A DNA stretch of 64,000 bases, from assembly GCA_027922465.2 (NCBI GenBank), contig BQMF02000432.1:62001-126000 (forward strand), read 5' to 3'. Positions within the stretch are counted from its first letter, which is position 1. Every line of letters starts with the position of its first letter. The notes under the pieces are model-generated. The model worked only from the letters and a program-made list of their open reading frames with translations. It was not told the DNA's origin and did not search any database. The translations under genes were made by a program, and so were the position numbers. The stretch is from Turritopsis dohrnii. Lineage: Eukaryota; Cnidaria; Hydrozoa; Anthoathecata; Oceaniidae. Below are positions 34,788 through 46,835 of the stretch, piece after piece.

Positions 34788-37700
34788 TTATACTTTCATG
34801 CAAAATTGCTTCGATACCAAGTGGAACACATTTTTAACAGCTTTTCGAAATTGTGTGTTAGAAAAACTATAAATAACAGGATTCAACATGGTGTTCACCA
34901 TTGGTAAAATCTGAATAAAACAGTAATAGATGAATGCAAATACTTCTGGATTAGATTGTTTTAAATTAGGAAAATAATCAATATCGAACGTGCTGTAAAT
35001 ATTAATGACACAGTTTGGGAACCAGCAGAGAACAAAAGCGAAGTAGACAATTGCAACTGATTTGGTGGCTTTGAGCTCTTTTCTTCTCAGAGCTGTAATC
35101 GATTTTCTAGATTTTGTAAAATCTTTCGTTATCATGGCTTTTTCAGTCGGCGGTGTACCTATGGAACTGTCTATGGAGAATCTGATGTCATATTTGTTTA
35201 TTGAACGGATTTGCGCAATAGCAACCTGCAAAATCATCAAATATGCCACTGTCATGATAACAAGAGGTATCAGGAAAATCGCGATGTAAGATGCAGTGTA
35301 GTAATAGTAATTTTTGTTCATACAAAATCCATCAAGTTTAACACTAAATATACTGCCACCATCAGTATTATTCGATACAGTGTTATTGTCACTCCATTTG
35401 AAGATTCCTATTACACCCCAGCACATAGTAAAGCCCCAAACACACGATATCAATATTTTTGTGTTTGATTTTGATAAGAGAGTATGATAGCGGTATGGCA
35501 TCTTTATTGCGATAAATCTGAAAGGAAAATAAGTAGTATGCCACTATTGATTTTTTATATGTTAATATCTCTTAATATCTCCGCAGTAGAATTTTGACAA
35601 ACTGAAAAAAGTACACACTGACTTTCGTTAGGGTCAGGGTTAGGGTTAGGGTTAGGGTTAGGGTTATATTATATTCGAACGGGTTACATTTCACAGTGGA
35701 CAAATTTCTTGAATAATTACTGTAAATGAGAGAACATGTCTTCAATACAGTGTGCTACCAACGTTGGCGTCAAAACTTTATATCCAGTGCATTTTTATAA
35801 ATTTTATATTATTTTTGTTTTTTCTAGTGATGTAATTTGTGTAACTTATTTTCTCTTCTTCTACTTTTCCATTTCCTACATTTCCTGAAAATTAATTGGA
35901 TATTTTCTTCAAAACTGCGATGATAATTTTTGAAGCCAACGTTTTGTGCGCCTATTTCATTAAAAATGCTCACCCTTGCACGGTCTTTTACTTACCTGTC
36001 TATGGCTATTAAAAACAAATTCAAAATGCTTGCATTGGAACAAACTGAATCCGTGATTATCATAACATAGCAAGCAGCTTTTCCATAACAAAACCTTTGC
36101 TCGTGCAGCTTGTTTGATATCAGGAACTGCATAATGATAAGAGCGAACAGTAAATCTGAAAATGCTGAAAAAAAGAAGTTTTCTTGTGTTTCTTGATGGT
36201 TTTGATGTAAACTGGTCAATAATGTTCGTCGGTGATGTTAAGGTTTTGCGGCAAAAAGGGTACAATAATAATAACAATGAATTCTTTATTCAACCCTATG
36301 ACTATTTCACACCACATGGAAATTAGGAGGGAAAAACTAAGTTATACTTAAGTTGACTAAAACGGAAATACAAAATGATCTTAACACTGGACATTTCATT
36401 TCTTTCCCAGCAGGCATTTCAACGTTGTATCAACGTTGTGTTGAAGTTGATGTCCAACGTTGAACAAACGTTGATTCACAGTTGAAAATGAAACAAAATC
36501 CGACGTCAGATTTTCAACGTTGAAACCACGTCAGATTACAACGTTATAGCAACGTTGAAACAACGTCGAATAACGTTGTTTCAACGTTGTTTCAACGTTG
36601 ATAATGCTAAAATTCAGATAAAAATAGCTTCGTTTCACTTTATTGTCTGAACTTGTAGCCGAGTAGATGATTCGTAATTTGATGTTGTTATTGACACAGA
36701 TTTTCATCTTTAACAAAGTGGATAGCGGCTAACCCAAGGAACTAACCGACACACAAAAAACAATCTTATTGTCACGCTGAAATTCTTTTGTCTTATTATA
36801 AGAACATATTCACAATAATACTTAATTAATATCTTTCCACATCATACAATAACTACTTAAATAAATAGATAAAATTTAATCATGTTGTAAGTCGTCGTCG
36901 TCGATATCATTTCCCGCGTCGTCTCCTTCATCATTTGCAGCCTTATCTGAGATGGATTCCCGTGTCTTTCGGCCTCCACCGTCCATGCAGTCTGGTGCAT
37001 ATTTCAGCTGGTCCATAATCACAAGATGAATCTTTGCTTTGGTAACTTTCTTGAAAGTATCCATTACAGCGGCTAAAATAAAAAGTACTTTTAAGTGATG
37101 CAGTCCAATTCATATGGTCATTCAGATCGATAATTATTTTAACCTTCTCTTATACTTTAAATCAAGTTAATGAATCTCACTTGTAATCGCATTATATCAA
37201 TAAGTTTCTTCAAAGGATTCTTTTTTGACCGCCTTACGTTTTTGCCCACTTTTTTCTAAATTGTTCGACAGGATTTCGAACAATTTAGAAAAAATAATTA
37301 TAGCAGACGGTTTCTACTTGTGGTTGCTTTCGAACTAACTGCTGTATTGTTAATCTCCCATTGAATATGAAAACCAGCTAAGTAAGTTTAAGTTTTTATG
37401 TAGAATTCTATAATCGAAATATTTGTAGCAGAAATTGTTCTCCTCTAAAATTTTCGATCGAAAAATTTCGATTAAAAGTGACTGTAGTTGTTGTGTTGCG
37501 CAAAAAAACTACTCAGTTGTATAATAGGAAATATAAGTCGCATTTCGGTCTCAAAAATTGTAAGGGAAATCTTATAATTTGACCATGAACATCTTCAATT
37601 CATAATAGGTACAAAAAAGTTCTTTTGTGGTGTTAAACTCAATTCTCTCCTGCTTTAAGGACAAAATCTACCTGAGTATCAGATTGATGATAGTTATACA

Positions 37701-40215
37701 ATGTAATTATTTAAAATGATATATTTTTCTTATGGTTATCCAATGTACACACAATAATAAAATTTCACAACTTTATAGGGAAATAGTTGCATATTTTTAT
37801 GAATCCTGTTAAACATTTGATCTAAAATATACACAGCGACGACAACTAAAACACAAAAATTACTGTAGTGGAATTTTCTTTTTGTAAAAGTTTCTCTACT
37901 TCAGGTCTATTCTTCTCAAAATTACAGCAATTTCAAGGTATATTTCCAGTTTTTCTGATACTTTTTCATTAACATTGCAATATCTCTTGTTCTGAAAAAC
38001 ATTCTTAAGTGTATAAGAATCTTAGTGGCAAGCAAATTCAAATTTCAAAAATTCTCTAAAATGTCAAATGTTTGTAATCAGATACCACCAACAAAACGTA
38101 ATTAATTATAATTAACTAGGATTCATCGATATGGAAAACATATACTTTATGTTTTTATTTTGTGTTTTCTTTTATAATAAAACAACAGCAACCTGCTAAA
38201 CACCGACAACGATAGCTCTCCTAGCATATTCAACATCAATTTTTAATTTGAAACAAAATTTACAAAAGATACATACCACACATTCATGGCCTTGCCGCTT
38301 GGTGAATCTTTCTGAAGTGCGTGTGCAATTCAATTTCATTGGATTATTTTTTCATGATTTGGCGGGAAAACAACCAAAAAACCGCGCGCATATCGAAAAG
38401 TACATCAACAACCAAAAACAAAATGTAAAGATATAGAAAGTTAAGGGATAGATGTACAAGCAAAAAATATGTCCTTATAGAAATATAGACAATGAAAATA
38501 TGTGATAAAAACAGGGAATGTTTTTTTCAAAAAGAGATCAGCTTGCCTTGCCCTCTTCCACTCATCTTAGACACGAAATCTCTACCCTCTCGAAAGTCTT
38601 TCAGGGAGTAAAAAGACACAAGTCTTCGACCATGACTAAAACGAACGTTGATCTAACGTTGTTTGATCAACATCAGAAAACCGACATTACTTCAACGTTA
38701 TTCTAATGTCATTTATCCAACGTTAAAATTCCAACTTTACTTCAACGTTATTCTAATGTCGCTTATCCAACGTTGGAATTCCAACGTTACTTCAACGTTT
38801 TTCTAACGTCGCTTATCCAACGTTGGAATTCCAACGTTACTTCAACGTTATTCTAATGTCGTTTATCCAACGTTGGAATTCCAACGTTGCTGCAACGTTG
38901 TTATAACGTTATCCAACGTTGCAACTTCCAACCAACGTTGATACAACGTTGAAATGCCTGCTGGGTTGCTTCACAATACTTTCTTAAAGCCGGCCTCCAC
39001 TCAACAAATATTGTACGCGCGGACGAACGAAGCCGGTGTATGCACCAGCGTGAGTGGATATTGAATATCTGCAAATAATCCTTAGATTATAAAAAATAAT
39101 AGCAAACATGACTGTCAAACTGAAAAGAAGAAAATAATACTACTACAATACTACAGTTAAAATGTTTAGCAGCATTTGATTGGTTTTAATTGTTTTGATT
39201 ACATCATTTATTTTCTGCGAACGTACGCTGTCGCTTGGTAGTAGACCACTGGTCTACTTACTTGCGAACGAAATGTGTTCGCAGCGTGTGCTTGCACGCA
39301 TGCGTATTGAATTGTTGTCCGCCCGCGCGTACAAAATTTGTTGAGTGGAGGTCGGCCTTTATGCCGTCATCGATAGTCATCGATGTAGAGTTTCACAGCG
39401 AAACAATGAGACATTCAGTATTAGTATCAGAGATTTTAATGATTTTAATAAGATTAGCACATATGAGATTCTATTATGTATGTCATGTCCAAGCTTTTAA
39501 GTATGCGTCACTTCCATCTGTGATGTAAAAACTAACACCTCAAAAGAGATGTCTTAGTAAGAGATTTACTAGTAAATGAAGACTCTCACAGTAAATTTAA
39601 GATTCCCTAGAAACTTTCACAATAGTAATAAGATGTTTATTCTAAGATTATTACTACCTTATTTTTAGTTCTCCTAGAAGAGACAAAAGCAAAAAGAAAG
39701 AAAGTTATTATTCGTTTATTAGGACATGAATTATCTGATATCTTTTACATGGAAAATCTAAGATCTATTAATAATAACTTAACTTACTCTTTCTATGTAT
39801 TTCCTCACTATTAATTCATTTAAACGGTCAAATAAGTAGTCTTGTTGTCACAATTTCTAGTTTCACTCGACATAGAAATGAAGTATTGATAAAAGGCTCC
39901 AAGCAATTATGACTGCCCATAACTGAAATGAAAAAAAGATTCCTTACCAAGACTTACAATGAAATAATTCGTAACTCGTTTACGCAGGTTTTTTGACAGA
40001 ACCGTTGCCAACACGACCAAAACATTTCCAACTAAGCTAGCCAATAACACAATCACCATGAAAACGACAAATGCGATGTTTTCGATTTGTCTTTGCTGTG
40101 TGTTACAATAATCTTTATTCTGGGTCAAAGTAGTTGGGGCATGCGTCGTGAATTCTGCTGTTGAATTTCTCCCAACATTGTATCGCACAAATTCTCCTGT
40201 GATCAACGTTGCCAT
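34788..40215 (-). CDS. Class A GPCR, biogenic-amine-receptor-like, 388 aa, three exons (paralogue 2)
   Basis: Exons in coding order: 40215-39948, 36164-35996, 35517-34788 (268+169+730 nt), GT-AG ends, one open frame of 388 codons. Intron 1 (3783 bp, phase 1) and intron 2 (478 bp, phase 2, inside the Arg codon of IDRF) match paralogue 1 exactly, and the middle exon is the same length. Motifs: TM1 GNVLVVLA, TM2 SLAFSDLLFAL, TM3 Cys plus Asp before NASILNLFLIAIDRF (DRF in place of DRY), TM6 CWFP, TM7 NPVIYSF. Runs such as ELKATKSVAIVYFAFVLCWF are identical in both receptors. The cytoplasmic tail is about 60 residues shorter than in paralogue 1. Intron 1 holds a LINE tail, the CAACGTTG element and a Harbinger-like MITE. 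Membrane receptor; ligand inferred only from D3.32. Neighbour and same strand as paralogue 1: a tandem duplication. Confidence 0.88.
35628..35665 (+). repeat. Interstitial telomere-type repeat (TTAGGG)n
   Basis: Six tandem units, the second changed to TCAGGG, inside intron 2 of GPCR 2. Short and not at a chromosome end; a similar shorter tract is at 43773-43800. Confidence 0.9.
36260..36350 (-). mobile_element. Probable non-LTR retrotransposon 3' end
   Basis: On the minus strand the sequence ends AATAAAGAATTCATTGTTAT followed by a TTATTATTATTG microsatellite tail, the usual look of CR1-like LINE 3' ends. It is only about 90 bp, in intron 1 of GPCR 2, without coding sequence. Confidence 0.45.
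36406..38965. mobile_element. CCCAGCAGGCAT element with CAACGTTG arrays, 2.56 kb
   Basis: Inverted ends CCCAGCAGGCATTTCAACGT / ACGTTGAAATGCCTGCTGGG. Arrays of the palindrome CAACGTTG lie just inside both ends (36418-36600 and 38641-38955). The right array includes about four tandem 50-bp units with CTTATCCAACGTTGGAATTC. The unique middle (36610-38640) is AT-rich and holds one possible exon (36876-37072, -). The end motif CCCAGC(A/G)GGCA is shared with the element at 30442-31193, though the palindrome differs. Lies in intron 1 of GPCR 2. A target duplication is not clear. Confidence 0.8.
36876..37072 (-). CDS. Possible last exon of a gene carried by the CAACGTTG element (unconfirmed)
   Basis: On the minus strand an acceptor TTTTATTTTAG (37073 onward) precedes a frame with MDTFKKVTKAKIHLVIMDQL and then a strongly acidic C-terminus (DDAGNDIDDDDLQHD) and stop. 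Amino-acid use is not that of random AT-rich DNA, and the GC content is above its surroundings. No family recognised and no upstream exon identified (a faint candidate is near 38280-38345, -). It could be a cargo fragment or chance. Confidence 0.28.
38987..39358. mobile_element. PIF/Harbinger-like MITE, TTA target duplication
   Basis: Left end AAGCCGGCCTCCACTCAACA; right end, reversed, AGGCCGACCTCCACTCAACA. Similarity runs for about 37 bp to GTACGCGCGG. TTA lies at 38984-38986 and 39359-39361. It sits 21 bp from the end of the neighbouring CAACGTTG element and lies in intron 1 of GPCR 2. Frame 39235-39528 crosses its end and is not a gene. Confidence 0.82.
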
Positions 40216-43200
40216 GTTTCGTCTTATGTTGAATAACTAAAATGATTTGAAGTAACATGAAGCTACTGATGCAATGCGAAACTTTATATTAAATTAGCAT
40301 GTCCGTGTAAAGGAAATATAAGGTCAATGGAAATTCAAAAGCTAACAGAAACGTTCAAGGTTATTGAAGATTCTTTAACCTTACATAGAAAAGGTTTTAT
40401 TAGAATGGATTCACAATGTATAATAAGCTCTTTCTATCAGCTAATTTCATTTCCCCTATTGCGAAATCCTCAAATAAAAGTTCTTACATTACATCAAGTT
40501 GATATTTTCTGTACGTTCTCAAATTATAGCAAAGTAGACAAAGGATAATTTCTCCTCCCACATAGATGAAAGTTTTGACAGTAGTTTGTAAGCAAGTTTC
40601 ATTAGATTAATGTAAAAGATTTAAAAGTTTTAAAATCATCAGTTTGAAGACCATTTTTCAAAAACTTTTGACATTATCAATCTGTGTAAGGCAATCGAAA
40701 CGATTACAGCTTAGTATAGTACTATAGTACTATAGTACTAAAACGTGTTTATGTATATGCCCAAATACATATTTCTCGATTTGCTCCATTCCAAGCAACA
40801 AAACATGCAATTGCAAATTCATTGATAGGGTATTTTCCCCAGTAACAATATAATAGATATGGTAGATCAACCCTTTGTGTGCGTCACTAATGATTCTATC
40901 TACAGGGACCGCCGAGCATGATGGCTAAGGGGGCTATAACTATAATGATTATGGTAACCCAGACTTGCGAGTACTGACGGTTATTTTACGATTTTTTAAT
41001 AATTTAATTTCTCTGTTGTTACATGTTCATTCAACCTGTCAAATAAAAAAAAGGCCCTGAGTTATTAACATTCACCTACCATTAACTTTCTGCTGTTTCA
41101 CCGAACCAATCTACTAGCCAAAAGATAGTGAAGAATTTTAATTGCTTATAAATACTGCGTTCCAGCTTCTCTAAAGTTAGATATTTACGTCAGCTGTAGA
41201 TTCTTTTTGTAGATCTGAATTTACAGATAAACAAAATTTCCTGATCTTTTGGGTAAATGCAAATATTAGCATATCTTCGTTTTAATAAATCTATCGTTAT
41301 TTTCAAAAATAAACATCGTATTTAATAAATTAATATCAAAACGACACTTGCAAATATGTATGGTTAATTTGTAAATGGTGAATAAATTGAGTAATTTAGA
41401 CAGTGAAATATACATTTCAGCTATTCAAGTGTAAATCATATATTTCACCTTTGTACATGTAATGATTTTTGGTTTCCTGATATCATTATTCGTTGGCATG
41501 GTGACCAAATATACAACATAACTAGTTGTTTCAATGATGCTGACACATGTTCGAAATAATTTTGTCCAAAAGTTTATTAAACAAACATTCCGCAGTTTTT
41601 AAGTCTTTCACGTATATTAGCAACATTAAATCTGCTTTTAAAAAAGTCTGCAAATCGCGAATTTAAAATTTTTAAAACTTAAAATTCAAAGCCATACCGC
41701 TGTTATTCAGCTCTCGCTCTCTCTGGCTCGGTACCTTTCCTCGAGTAGAGTATATTGTCTTTGTCCGGATTAACTCATGTTTCATGTTTTTCTCTAACGC
41801 ATACCAACAGGTTTTGCTTACTCTCTATGTATCAATGACTTATAAAGACTTCGAATTTAACGAAGTAGATGATTGAAAGCTCGGTTTTTACTGACAAGTA
41901 TTTCAAGTTTTAGAACACTTTTGTTGTTTAGGGATATCTAAATATCATATTCCTTCTCATATAACTAATAAACCCGATGTAAGTTTTGGATCAAATAGAA
42001 AACACACAAGTATATAATTGTTTCGTCTTCTTCTTGCGCCTGTTTCACTGTTGTTGTTTTTGGAAGCATTCAGGAATCTGTAACAAGCTCCTGACATTGT
42101 CTGAAATTTCCAAAAAAATATCCGTTATTGTCTGGAATCTCTTGATTTATCATTTATTTATAACTTCTTACGTAATAGCAGGAAATTTCCAACTTCAAAC
42201 ATATGTGCATCAGTAACTTCTTCTCTTCCAACATATTCGCTTCACAGGACGTTTTCATTTAATTCAATATTTTTAATGTCTTTTCTTTGTTTACTAATAT
42301 TAACAACAAAACAAACATGGCAGAATAGACTTTAAACAAAACAAACAAATGAGAATTTGTTATTTCTTTGTTCATTTGCATATACATTCAGAAGATAATT
42401 CTTGAAAACTTTCATGGGAGAAATATTTTCTCAATTCAACAACAAATTGAATTTCATTTTGAAATGTTGTCTGGCGAAGATCAAAAAATGGCGCAATGTT
42501 TGACTAATATCACTAAAACCTTTCATGTTATTACATATGTCTATTACAGTTTCGATAAACGAATAAACGAATTACCCCACATTTTAGCAATAATCCTGAG
42601 AATAATATTAAAAATCCACGTCTGTGAAATCATAACTGTTATTTATTGCTTTCAGAAAGTTTTCAATATGTTTGTTGGAAACAAAATTAATTTTTTTTCT
42701 GAAAATTTAAAACCACTACACTTGACAAAATGTATGGAGTAAAAAGTCATTGCAACCTGCTAAGTGTTCGAAGTTTTTCAGAGATTTTATTGAACAAGAC
42801 TCGAAAGTTCGTCCAATTTCTTATGAATCTGCTTCAGATACACCCTTATTTTGCATAAAACAAACAGCCGGAAATATAAGTAAACTTTTAACAGGAACGT
42901 GAGAATTTTGTTTTTAAAGCTAGTAAAGGAAATGGGTGTATCATAAAACATCTCGATATCTGGAAATTCTTAGCTTTTTCTTGGGTAATTATTAGTGAAC
43001 TATTATACAAAATATATTCCCAGTGTGGAAAATCATCAAAAAATCAATACGACGAGCAATGCACTCCTTCGCACAGGTTAATCAACACAAGACAGTATAG
43101 AAAACAGCTTATTTGCCAATTCTTCTTTGACAATTTTATCCTCTCTTACCCTAACAATTGGTTTGTGAGGTGATTTCAAAAGTAAAATTCGGTTTTATTA

Positions 43201-45512
43201 GATTTGGAGCTTGACATTTTTAAGCTTTTCTGTTTTACAACTTGGAAGCTTTTTTTATTTTTTTTCTGGTTTGACTACAAAATTTATTCAACCTTCCATA
43301 CATCGAAAATTGCAATATCAAAAAACACTTACCTTAGCTTCTTTCAGTTTTCATATCGAATAATTCCTTGAGTGTCACTACACGAAAATCAATTATATCA
43401 TACATATCATCATACTATCGATACATAGTTTTTGAAGTAATCATATTGTTTTATTTGCTAATAATGAACATATTGACACTATTTTCAACGTCACAAAATT
43501 TTACACGATACAACATATTACGAAACCTTTATGAAAACTTGTTATGAATATCAGATTTTGTCAATACAAGACACCGCTATATTAGCTAAATCAAAAGCTG
43601 ATACAAGTCGTATCAGCAGTTCCTTGAACAGAAAGAACTTGAACGAGGATTTTTTATTTTTATTACGTCATTTTCAAAATGGCAGTCTGGTGGTTCATTT
43701 TTGGTATTGAGCCTTTAAAATTAAAACAAAAAACAGATTGACGGGTACTTGCGGTTATTCCCCTCATAAGGTTGGAGTTAGAGTTAGGGTTAGGGTTAGG
43801 GGAATAACAGACTAGACGTGCAATGTCCACATCATGACTATTAGACAGGGTAAAAAACAAATAGGTAGCACTCAACCTAACCGGAAACTTTATTGATGGA
43901 AGTTGGTCTTTGGTTGAAACTGTTCAAAATTTTGAGTGTTGTTTCCTTATGAACACTTTGAGTGTTGAGATGGATTGTGTCATTGAGCTTTTGTCTCAAC
44001 TTGGCACGTATATGGGTTTGGGTGGTATTTCCCAATTATTTACGGAATCAACGTTGGTACTGAACCCTGCACGTAACCATCTTCCATAAGCTTGAAACTA
44101 GGATCTATTGTAGCATAGATTATGTTGTACACATTGGAACTTTTTCAATTTGTTTAGAGAGCTCTTCAAATGAATTCAAATAAAATTTTCTTGAAATTTA
44201 ATAAAATTTTCGCTTAGGTCGAGTGGTACTTATTTGGGTTTTTTCCCTCTCTGAGAAAGAAATTATATGGGGCAACATATCGGGCTGAAGAATTCTGATC
44301 TTCATCAGTAAATTCTTAAACTCTTTTGTTCATTAGAAGAACCTTCACATCGAGAAATTTCACAAACGGTTCATAAGAAATATAGGATTTATGAGTTTTT
44401 GGCTAGTATCGTTTTATTGAACACAACTTTTAAAAAAAATAGTTCTCAATGCTAATTGTTCATACAAATAAAACACTGAGGAAATAATATTCGTGTTCAA
44501 AATGAATGGTAATTTTCAATAGGCTAACGTAATTGCTTGGTTATCCATGATAAAATTCCTGGAGCAATGACGCTTGCTTTTTGAATGTTATAGAGGAATG
44601 TATAACCATCCTCAAAGAAATCTTTCCATGCCGCTTCTGCATCTCTTCATTCTGTTTCTTCGGCATCGATCTTCTATGAGAAATCTTCCAACGTCGATAA
44701 TCGTTTCTTTTACTTGCCGTCTCGTTGACGTTTCTTGAGAGTAGAGAAATCTTAAGATGGAAACAATGTAAGTGCCATTAACATTCTTATAACGAGAAGT
44801 AAAGAATTAACGAGAATTAACGAGAATTAACGAGACTTACCAGCGGTTTCAGTAAATGTGGAAATCCTTTAAGATAATATATAACAAATCAAATGTTGAA
44901 TAGCCCGTAACGGAATATCTCTAAAAAACAAAGACGATGTGTGATGATGCTGACCATAACAGATTTCAAACTTTCCCAGGCACACAACTTTAAAACCACA
45001 CCAGGATATCCATGTTAAAGGCAGAAATTAGAAATTCTATGAAAGAAATCTTTTTCCTCAATCATAATTAATTCTTGTGTGATAAATTTGCATGCATGCT
45101 TATTTCGAGTGTTGATGTGAAATGTCTAATGGCGTTGTATCGTTTATAGGTTTGTTTTGTTTGACTAAATTTAAAAAGGCAATATCTATTACAGGGGGGA
45201 AAATATTTGGAATTTTATTTTAATTTTGGACGGAATCGATAAAATTTACCATTTTAAATTTTTAGATTCCATATTTGATTCCATCGAAACGGGACGAAGT
45301 TAGAAGGAAATGTTTATTCGCATATTCAAGAATGCTTCTCGCAAAACATTAAGTCATAATAATGGCGGATGAAGAGATGGTTATTGTACAACCTTCATGT
45401 TTATACATGTTACAAGTAAATAGTGATACAAGCTACGGAAATACAAACAGTGAATAAGAACGGAAAGGATTCAAACAACCAAAAAAATATTTTGAAATAG
45501 ATCTGCTATGTG
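40216..45512. other. 5.3-kb stretch without a supported gene
   Basis: 5' flank of GPCR 2 and beyond. Contents: a short ACTATAGT tandem at about 40716-40741; a GC-richer segment at 40903-40980 with box-A-like ATGATGGCTAAGGGGG that may be a decayed SINE; a telomere-type tract GTTAGAGTTAGGGTTAGGG at 43776-43800 between GGTTATTCCCCTC and GGGGAATAAC; a (GAATTAACGA)n tract at about 44805-44838. The 124-aa frame at 42368-42742 (+) shows no domain or codon bias that I can see. Confidence 0.45.
43773..43800 (+). repeat. Short interstitial telomere-type tract
   Basis: About four units of GTTAGRG, two of them perfect GTTAGGG, enclosed by a 9- to 10-bp inverted pair (TTATTCCCC ... GGGGAATAA). Confidence 0.8.
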
Positions 45513-46835
45513 TTATGTATTCGATTGTTGTATGTTTGTGTCATTTTCGCAGTTTTTTTCACATTTTCGGCAAATCCATCTCTCCTTTCTGTTGTGCATC
45601 GCATTGGCAGGGACATTTCCACACATCCTATGATGCCATTCGAAGCAGCTTTCACACTCAATCATATTCAAATCACAGAACTTGGGTCTCTAAATCAACA
45701 GATTGATAGCACCCAAATTGCATTGACAGTCAAAAGTAACAGATTATATTCTTTTGAACGATAATGAAAGGCAGTCGTTTCAGGCACACTTCAATAAAAA
45801 GAGCTTTGCATCCGTAAAGTTGACATTGACATATGTTTTGTCACCAAAAAAGCAGAAAATAAATAAAAAATGATAGATTTAGATTAAAAAGTATGTATAT
45901 CCTTACTTTCCATAATCATTCAAATCAGCAGGTGTCCAAACCATTCGACAAGTAATAATAGGTGTATACTACTTTGTTTTGCATAATAACACCATTGAAA
46001 TCTGATTTTTGAAATGGCACCACATCGTGATTTGGTAAACATCTTAATAGTATGATTTCGCATTTTTCCTTGGTCAAACCAAATGTTTGCTGGGTTGTTT
46101 CCAGTTTCCGCAATATGTAGAATGTAAGCAAAAGTAAACAACCCACAGTCCACACTGCCTTTTTGCTGTTGTACAGAAAAATGTTTCACATTGATAAAGG
46201 GTTTGTCACATAGCGTTAGTGATCATATCTGGTTTCTAAAGTTAGCACAGGACTAACTAAGCTATCAAGTAGCTAAATTTCTCCTTCATTGCCATGTGTA
46301 CTTAAGACTTGCCAATGCAATATACCATTGTGTATCACTTGAAAAAATGGGCGATCTTTGTATACATCATACATATTGATCTGCCCTAAGAGTGAATCTT
46401 GAAGGCCATATATGTGTGAGTATTTTTCAGCCAATAAGTCTTGTAATGCTTTCACAATAATATCATTGAGCATGCCTCCATTTGATATTGTTGTTAATTC
46501 ATTTTCAGGAAGAATACAAGGTTTCGAATGTAGATCTTCATCGCTATTCAATGTAAGCATAATTATTTCATGAGAAGCAACATTAATATTTTCAAAGATA
46601 ATTTCTTCTTCGATTGTTGGTTTGACTTGCTTTTCCTTCTTTACATCAACTGTCACCCCTTAAGTCAGTTTATCTTTTTTCTCATCAACACGTCCTTCTA
46701 GTTTCCTTTGTCTACATTTCTTTAAGTTTCCAAATGTTTGTATTTTTAATTCTTGTTCTCCATATTTGTTTAGATGTTGAGATACTGGGAGGCCATTCTC
46801 CTTTCGCCGATTTTCTTTAGCAACTCGTTACAGTT
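45513..46835 (-). pseudogene. Decayed Ulp1-type cysteine protease with C-terminal PHD-like finger (transposon-type gene)
   Basis: Reading on the minus strand from 46835: a basic segment (RENGLPVSQHLNKYGEQELK), a stop near 46660, then a frame 46656-46273 with LNDIIVKALQDLL, the line IYGLQDSLLGQ and FFQVIHNGILHWQVLSTHGN. These match the N-terminal half of Ulp1/SENP (C48) proteases, including the catalytic His in HW. After stops and a shift (46190-46272) the frame resumes with QQKGSVDCGLFTFAY, the Gln and catalytic Cys block (DCG). Downstream at 45513-45670 is MIECESCFEWHHRMC...RWICRKCEKNC, a PHD-like Cys4-His-Cys pattern. Ulp1 plus PHD is a known layout in repetitive metazoan genes. With at least two stops and frameshifts this copy is dead; an intron between the parts cannot be excluded. 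Confidence 0.72.

Noticed and set aside
37255..37310. Hairpin TTTTTTCTAAATTGTTCGA / TCGAACAATTTAGAAAAAA as a regulatory RNA
   Set aside because: A single inverted repeat within a mobile element in AT-rich DNA; no further evidence.
42368..42742. 124-aa plus frame in the empty 40-45 kb region
   Set aside because: No domain, no splice context and composition as the surrounding AT-rich DNA.
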